A DNA stretch of 38,233 nucleotides from DSAR01 sp034437315 (GTDB lineage Bacteria > Chloroflexota > Anaerolineae > B4-G1): positions 1 through 38,233 of the forward strand of contig DAOTUC010000179.1 of the NCBI GenBank assembly GCA_034437315.1, written 5' to 3'. Position 1 is the stretch's first letter. Each line of letters opens with the position of its first letter. A program made the position numbers and the translations under genes. The notes under the pieces are model-generated. The model worked only from the letters and a program-made list of their open reading frames with translations, was not told where the DNA came from and did no database searches. Shown piece after piece: positions 33,948 to 38,233 of the stretch.

Positions 33948-35330
33948 CTAGTTCAGCGGCTCAATCCTGTTACACGCGTCGTTCAATGACGTCTCGACGG
34001 GCTTTACCCCGGTGATCGCTGAGTGGATCTCGTCCTGGATGATCGCAGAAACCTGAGCATAGTCCTGGCTGGGTGGCCTGCTGAGCGCCGAGTCGAGCAC
34101 AGCGGCCAACGCGTCGGCATTGGAATTGGCTTCCAGAACCTCGGGGTCATCATATAGTCCCTCATAGTACTGCACGGGTCCCCACGCGATGGCGAAGGCC
34201 CTCTGTATCCTCTCGCTGGCGATGACCCTCATCACAGTCATTGCTGCATCCAAGTTGTCCGTGTAGGGGTTGACGGCAAAAGCGAAACCGCCAGTGACAC
34301 CAGAGTGACGCCCGTCTGGCTGAGCCGGGGTGGGGATCAACCCCCAGTTACCTACGACTGCCGATTTCTCTTCGTTGTCCAGCCAGCTCACGATATCGGC
34401 GTTGTGCCACAGGAAGACGGCTTCACCCTCAGCAAAGCGTGTGCGGGCGGCCTCCGAGTCCCAGGCGGTAACTTCTTGGGGGGAGATTCCAGTGTCGATC
34501 ACATTCTTCATGAACTCGACCGCAGCCACGCCCTCTGGGGAGTTGAAGGCGCAGCTCCCATCATCCTCAAAGTACTGCCCCCCAAACCCATGTAGCATCG
34601 AAGCCCAGACCATGACGAGTGTCTCTGCCTTGGAACCGGGCCAGATGAAGCCGCTCAGTTCGGGTCTATCTGCAGTGATGGTCTCAGCAGCCTCGATCAA
34701 GTCGTCGAACGTCTCTGGTGGCTCGAAGCCGTATTCCTCGAGTAGATCAGCCCTGTAGAACAGCCCAGTGATGCTTCCCCAGACCGGAACGCCCAGCCTG
34801 TTACCCTGGTGAGAGAACGTGTCCAGGCCGGATGGTGCAAAGTTTTCGAACTCGGGGATCTGATCGTTCAGCGGAGCGGCCCAACCAGCCGTTCCGAACT
34901 CTCGCACCCACGGTGTGTCCATGCCGTAGATGTCGATGGTCGGATCCTGTGCCGACAGCCATACCGCAAGGGAGTCGTGCCAAGCACTGGAACTGTCCGG
35001 CATGATGTTCAGTTGAACGTCAATGTGTGGGTATTCCTCTGCTACTGCGTCTCTGATAGCCTCGTACGGGGCGGGCCCAGGACCGAACGAGATATTGATG
35101 AACCGACCATAGGCTAACCGTACGATCGTTCTATCCTCAGGGCGTACGGGTTGTTCCACCACCGTGGTCACCTCGACCGGAACCTCGACTGTCTTTTCTA
35201 CCGGCACCTCAACTGTCTGTTCTACCGGCACCTCAACTGTCCGCTCAACCACTTCCGGCGTCGGTGCCGGCCCACAAGCTGCGAGCACCAGCATCAGCAC
35301 CGCGAGGATCATTAGGACTCTCTTTATCAT
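33948..35330 (-). CDS. Extracellular solute-binding lipoprotein, sugar-type (importer 2)
   Basis: A 460-residue family 1 binding protein with a lipoprotein signal ending in VLAAC (Cys19), a repeat linker built of VE-TVEVPVE units (about residues 27-62), and a two-lobed ligand domain. It is homologous throughout to the importer 1 protein, for example YGRFINISFGPGPAP. The ATG at 35330 has GGAGGT about 8 nt upstream. It is the first gene of the importer 2 cassette, downstream of the regulator. Ligand unknown, but similarity suggests the two importers bind related compounds. Confidence 0.94.
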   Translation of the reverse strand: MIKRVLMILAVLMLVLAACGPAPTPEVVERTVEVPVEQTVEVPVEKTVEVPVEVTTVVEQPVRPEDRTIVRLAYGRFINISFGPGPAPYEAIRDAVAEEYPHIDVQLNIMPDSSSAWHDSLAVWLSAQDPTIDIYGMDTPWVREFGTAGWAAPLNDQIPEFENFAPSGLDTFSHQGNRLGVPVWGSITGLFYRADLLEEYGFEPPETFDDLIEAAETITADRPELSGFIWPGSKAETLVMVWASMLHGFGGQYFEDDGSCAFNSPEGVAAVEFMKNVIDTGISPQEVTAWDSEAARTRFAEGEAVFLWHNADIVSWLDNEEKSAVVGNWGLIPTPAQPDGRHSGVTGGFAFAVNPYTDNLDAAMTVMRVIASERIQRAFAIAWGPVQYYEGLYDDPEVLEANSNADALAAVLDSALSRPPSQDYAQVSAIIQDEIHSAITGVKPVETSLNDACNRIEPLN

Positions 35331-35777
35331 CTCTTACCTCCTATTTTGCTATGAGTGTTCAGGTGAATCTCGTATAGAAAAGGGAGACTTCGGTTTTCCT
35401 GCTCCATCACCTCCTTTGGATGCATTTTACTCTAGCATCCTGCTAACTCTGGTGAATCTAGAGAGTTGAAGAAAAACCCCCAGCGCTTGACGCCATTATT
35501 TATGTCGTCCTGTTATTATAACCAGCCTATTATGCCACCAAGGCTTTCTCAGGTTCTGACGACCCTGAGAAAACGAAGCAGATCCAGGGGGACTTAGACG
35601 CATGAGATTGCTTGTTAAGCAGTCTGCCAAGCGCATCAGCGGACGCAATATCACTGTCCGCCCCAGCTTCGTTTTCTTTGAGCTCATCTGAGGACGTCCT
35701 GAGCCTTTTTAGAGCTTTACATTTGCGATTCACTTCGAAAATTCACCGTCTCCAGGTATTCTTCAGATTATCCGGTC
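35331..35777. promoter_or_regulatory. Structured 447-bp intergenic region before importer 2
   Basis: No convincing gene. Two short minus-strand frames (35496-35687 and 35530-35733) lack a well-placed ribosome site or family resemblance. Inverted repeats present: GGATGC-N11-GCATCC (35418-35440), AACTCT-N11-AGAGTT (35445-35467), GTTAT-T-ATAAC (35512-35522) covering a minus-strand TATAAT at 35520-35515, TTTCTCAGG-N10-CCTGAGAAA (35545-35572), GCGGAC-N11-GTCCGC (35639-35661), and the 10-bp palindrome AGGACGTCCT (35691-35700). The TATAAT is a candidate -10 for importer 2, but its -35 (TTGGTG at 15 bp) is weak. GTTAT/ATAAC half-sites also occur before the regulator gene. Confidence 0.5.
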
Positions 35778-36503
35778 TCAACGAGTAACACGCAATTGGC
35801 ACTTGTAGCGATCCGCTCGGGTGATGATCTGATGGAACTCAATAGGTTGCCCGCGATTGGAATAGGCAACACCCTCTATCTGGAGTAGCGGTGTGCCTTC
35901 CTTCACGTTCAGTAGTTCCGCGTGCCAGTCTTCGGCGGCGATGGCTCCGATTACCTTGTCAGACTCGGTGAGTAAAATGCCCTTCTCCGCCAGGAGCTTC
36001 CATAGCGAGACCTCCTCTTCCAGCTCATCTCGACTTAGTAAAACATCCTGAGGAAGGGAGAGGTAGGAAAGGTTTAAACCGATGACATCAGAGTCGGCGA
36101 ATCTGAGACGTTCCACGAACCAGACCTCATCACCTTTATCAAGGCCTAGCTCCCTAGCAACACGAGCCTGGGCCGGTTCACATCGAAGAGTAAGAAGTTG
36201 GGAACCGGGCTTCATACCAAGAGCTGCGATATCCTCGGAGAAGCTGGTCAGCTTGAGGATGCCACGCTGGATGCGAGGCGCAGCCACAAACGTGCCCCTG
36301 CCCTGTTCGCGACGCACGTAGCCCTCGTTCTCTAGCTCGTCGATGGCACGACGAACGGTAATGCGACTGACGTTATACGTAGTGGTTAGCTCGCGCTCCG
36401 GGGGTAGAGCATCGCCTGGGCTGAGTTTGCCATTCGTGATCTGAGTGAGAAGTGACTGGCTCAATTGATGGTAAAGTGGTATTGGGGATGCTCGGTCTAG
36501 CAT
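35778..36503 (-). CDS. GntR-family transcriptional regulator, HutC/UTRA subfamily
   Basis: A 241-residue regulator. The N-terminal winged helix (about residues 5-68) contains PIPLYHQL, ERELTTTYNVSRITVRRAIDELENEGYV and RGTFV; the C-terminal UTRA domain (about 80-235) binds small effectors. HutC-type members respond to histidine intermediates, sugars and amino sugars. ATG 36503 is chosen because GGAG lies five bases upstream; ATG 36518 is possible. A perfect consensus promoter sits 80-108 bp upstream. Being first in a 29-gene co-oriented run and divergent from the carbamoyltransferase, it probably controls both, responding to the imported compound or a breakdown product. Confidence 0.93.
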   Translation of the reverse strand: MLDRASPIPLYHQLSQSLLTQITNGKLSPGDALPPERELTTTYNVSRITVRRAIDELENEGYVRREQGRGTFVAAPRIQRGILKLTSFSEDIAALGMKPGSQLLTLRCEPAQARVARELGLDKGDEVWFVERLRFADSDVIGLNLSYLSLPQDVLLSRDELEEEVSLWKLLAEKGILLTESDKVIGAIAAEDWHAELLNVKEGTPLLQIEGVAYSNRGQPIEFHQIITRADRYKCQLRVTR

Positions 36504-36552
36504 AGTATCTCCAGTCATCCGGCGCCACTGATTGGGCAATGAAGGATATGAT

Positions 36553-36568
36553 GTTATCTTGTCATAAC
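36553..36568. promoter_or_regulatory. Inverted repeat GTTAT-N6-ATAAC near the regulator start
   Basis: GTTAT (36553-36557) and ATAAC (36564-36568) form a small inverted repeat between the promoter and start codon of the GntR gene. The same half-sites, closer together, occur at 35512-35522 before importer 2. A candidate regulator site, weakly supported. Confidence 0.3.
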
Positions 36569-36582
36569 CATTCGTTGTTCAT

Positions 36583-36611
36583 ATTATAAATTATAATCTT
36601 CCCTCTGTCAA
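36583..36611 (-). promoter_or_regulatory. Consensus promoter for the GntR gene within palindromes
   Basis: On the minus strand TTGACA (36611-36606) is followed after exactly 17 bp by TATAAT (36588-36583), both perfect matches to the housekeeping consensus. The -10 lies inside the palindrome ATTATAA-A-TTATAAT (36583-36597), and the -35 is one arm of TGTCAAG-N4-CTTGACA (36606-36623). Either palindrome could be the operator for autoregulation. Confidence 0.75.
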
Positions 36612-36617
36612 GAACCC

Positions 36618-36646
36618 TTGACAAATGAACCGAGATAGTGTAGACT
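36618..36646 (+). promoter_or_regulatory. Candidate divergent promoter for the carbamoyltransferase with GTGTAGAC site
   Basis: TTGACA (36618-36623) is the other arm of the palindrome shared with the regulator promoter. After 17 bp comes TAGACT (36641-36646), a 4/6 match to TATAAT. GTGTAGAC at 36638-36645 overlaps the -10 and fits the GT-N-TA-N-AC form reported for HutC-type GntR operators. A transcript from here would have a leader of over 200 nt. The rest of the gap to 36886 shows nothing else I recognise. Confidence 0.5.
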
Positions 36647-36886
36647 GCCCTCTGGACATCAGACAGGGTTCGCCAGGAACCTGCCAATCCAGGCTAGGTA
36701 CTTGCCGCTAGGTGATCCAGACGCCTATACTGGCCCAAATCTGCTTGCTCCCCCCTCGTCTTGTTAATGAAGGAGACACTGGAACATCCTCAAAATTACC
36801 TGTAATTTCTCAATTTTATGTTGCTGCACTAACTATGAGAGTCGGTGGCATTTTTGGCTGAGTAAGGCAGAATAAGGAGGTGCTTT

Positions 36887-37933
36887 ATGAAGACTGACAC
36901 TTTCCACGGGCAGGATTTCATCACCCTGCTTGACTGGAGCAAAGAGGAAATTGAAACCATCCTAGACGTGGCAAGCAATTTGAAGCAACGTAACGCGATC
37001 GGCGAGTATCAAGATCATATTCTGCGGGCCAAATCGCTTTTTATGATTTTCTATAACTCATCACTGCGTACGCGTAATTCATTCGAGGGTGGAATGACGC
37101 AACTGGGTGGTCACGCGCACTACTTGGAGCCAGGAAAGATCTACACCCCGGCATTGCCAGGCAAGGAGGTCGCCTATTCCACCGAGCGCGTATCCGATGT
37201 GGCTCGCGTGCTTTCTCGAATGGGCGATGGTATCGCGATACGCTGCTATGGCGACCCCGTGGACTGGGAATACGGAGGAGCCAATGAGTTAATTAGGAAC
37301 TTCGCTTACTGGGCTGACATTCCTGTGCTGAATATGGAGGATGATAAGTACCACCCATTCCAGGCATTGGCGGATGTGCTGACGGTTAAGGAGAAATTCG
37401 GCGGCTTCAAGGGCGTGAGATTTGTCATGTCGTGGGCCTACTCCCCCAGCATCCACAAACCACGGGCCGTGCCCCAAAGCGCAATTATCGCCGCCAGTAT
37501 GATGGGCTGTGACACCGTTCTAGCTCGCCCGAAGGAGATGGCGCTTGATCCTGAGGTTATCGAAGCCTGTCAGCGCTACGCAGAGATGAATGGGGCATCT
37601 TTCGAGGTCACTGATGAATTTATGGACGCCGCCGAAGGCGCCAACGTGCTCTATCCCAAAGCCTGGGCTCCAGTTCAACTCTTCAAGCCGCCAATCGGTG
37701 AGGACAATGTAGATTTGGCTCAAGAGATTTTCGATAGCTACAAGAGCTGGAAAGCCACACCGGCGTATATGGCTCAGGCCGACCCTGGCGCTATCTACAT
37801 GCACTGCCTGCCCGCTGACCGAGGCTGGGAAGTCACCGATGAGGTGATCGACGGTAAACAGTCAGTGGTGTTCGACGAAGCAGAGAACCGTCTGCATGTC
37901 CAGAAGGCTGTTATGAGCCTTACAATGCGGTGA
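36887..37933 (+). CDS. Knotted-type carbamoyltransferase (YgeW/N-acylornithine transcarbamylase-like)
   Basis: A 348-residue transcarbamylase. Carbamoyl-phosphate contacts are seen in SSLRTR (58-63), HPFQ (156-159) and MHCLPADRG (305-313). The proline-containing SWAYSPSIHKPRAVPQS loop is the hallmark of the knotted group that includes acetyl- and succinylornithine transcarbamylases and YgeW, rather than plain ornithine transcarbamylase. It ends EAENRLHVQKAVM. Ribosome site AAGGAGG, six bases before ATG. Its position opposite a GntR regulator of a hydantoinase/SsnA-like cluster suggests a catabolic use, making carbamoyl phosphate from a ureido compound, but arginine synthesis cannot be excluded. 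Confidence 0.88.
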   Translation: MKTDTFHGQDFITLLDWSKEEIETILDVASNLKQRNAIGEYQDHILRAKSLFMIFYNSSLRTRNSFEGGMTQLGGHAHYLEPGKIYTPALPGKEVAYSTERVSDVARVLSRMGDGIAIRCYGDPVDWEYGGANELIRNFAYWADIPVLNMEDDKYHPFQALADVLTVKEKFGGFKGVRFVMSWAYSPSIHKPRAVPQSAIIAASMMGCDTVLARPKEMALDPEVIEACQRYAEMNGASFEVTDEFMDAAEGANVLYPKAWAPVQLFKPPIGEDNVDLAQEIFDSYKSWKATPAYMAQADPGAIYMHCLPADRGWEVTDEVIDGKQSVVFDEAENRLHVQKAVMSLTMR

Positions 37934-38233
37934 GGATTAGACGCAGCACCTCCGCCTCTCACATACGGTTCTTTAAGATTTGGCTGTTTTTGAGATAATA
38001 TAAACTGGAGTTTTCTAGTTGAGGTTAACTACCGCTGCGGTCATCTTTGAAAACCATCTTGAAAGCTAAAAATATGCACGAGGAGTGACGTCGTTCGCTA
38101 TTATAATGCCAAAGAGAAAAACCCGCACACCAGACCAGGCGCGTTGATATTGCTGGGAAGCACAACGTGCATTGATTCGTAAGACTGAGGTACTACTCTC
38201 CTATGCCTTACACGGCGTCATCTAGACACAAGG
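37934..38233. other. Right-end intergenic sequence, no gene seen
   Basis: AT-rich sequence after the carbamoyltransferase. I see no open frame with a ribosome site and no clear terminator stem. TATAAT occurs on the plus strand near 38101 but without a -35 at a proper distance. Confidence 0.4.

Noticed and set aside
35496..35733. Two small minus-strand open frames (63 and 67 codons) before importer 2
   Set aside because: They overlap each other in different frames, lack a properly spaced ribosome site and sit over hairpins and palindromes; better explained as untranslated leader.

Overview
The window looks like part of an anaerobic, corrinoid- and tungsten-using bacterial chromosome, most likely Chloroflexota (Anaerolineae-like). 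The main hint is the two lipoprotein solute-binding proteins, whose mature N-termini carry Val/Glu/Thr/Pro repeats of the TVEVEKTVEV type, common in that phylum. The oxygen-sensitive enzymes (two aldehyde:ferredoxin oxidoreductases, many 4Fe-4S clusters, corrinoid methyltransferases) support an anaerobe. This placement is inference; there is no rRNA or other marker here.

Layout. Bases 1-905 hold a non-coding imperfect tandem repeat with a unit of about 290-300 bp. From 36503 down to 996, 29 genes all lie on the minus strand, mostly with short gaps or 4-8 nt overlaps. In transcription order they are: a GntR/UTRA regulator; an ABC sugar-type importer (binding protein, two permeases, ATPase); a GH38 alpha-mannosidase-like hydrolase; a second paralogous ABC importer in the same order; a corrinoid protein and an MtmB-type methyltransferase; a second corrinoid protein and an MttB-type methyltransferase; an FGGY kinase and an LsrF/ADH-synthase-like class I aldolase; a GlcD-like flavoprotein and a GlcF/HdrD-like Fe-S protein; a TRZ/ATZ amidohydrolase; a zinc alcohol dehydrogenase; a formylmethanofuran:H4MPT formyltransferase (Ftr) homologue; an aldo/keto reductase; tungsten aldehyde oxidoreductase 2; a dihydropyrimidinase/hydantoinase; a four-cluster ferredoxin; tungsten aldehyde oxidoreductase 1; a MoaD/ThiS-like protein; an SsnA-like amidohydrolase; and a PreA-like flavin/Fe-S protein. 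The only plus-strand gene is a knotted-type (YgeW/acetylornithine-type) carbamoyltransferase at 36887, divergent from the regulator.

Interpretation (inference). The gene content reads as a catabolic regulon for an imported compound that combines a sugar-like part with an N-methylated, ureide-type (cyclic amide) part. The parts would be: uptake; glycoside cleavage; kinase plus aldolase; corrinoid N-demethylation; hydrolytic deamination and ring opening; carbamoyl and formyl transfer; and oxidation of aldehydes to acids with ferredoxin. SsnA-like, hydantoinase and YgeW-like proteins recall the E. coli ygeW-ssnA region linked to anaerobic purine breakdown, but the combination with methyltransferases, tungsten enzymes and a lone Ftr homologue is unlike any pathway I can name.

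Most notable signals: an MtmB homologue with Tyr where methanogen MtmB has pyrrolysine; a stand-alone Ftr homologue; an SsnA-like protein with Gln at the usual catalytic His; a duplicated 90-bp leader element whose pairing could mask ribosome binding sites; and interlocked divergent promoters built on palindromes beside the regulator.
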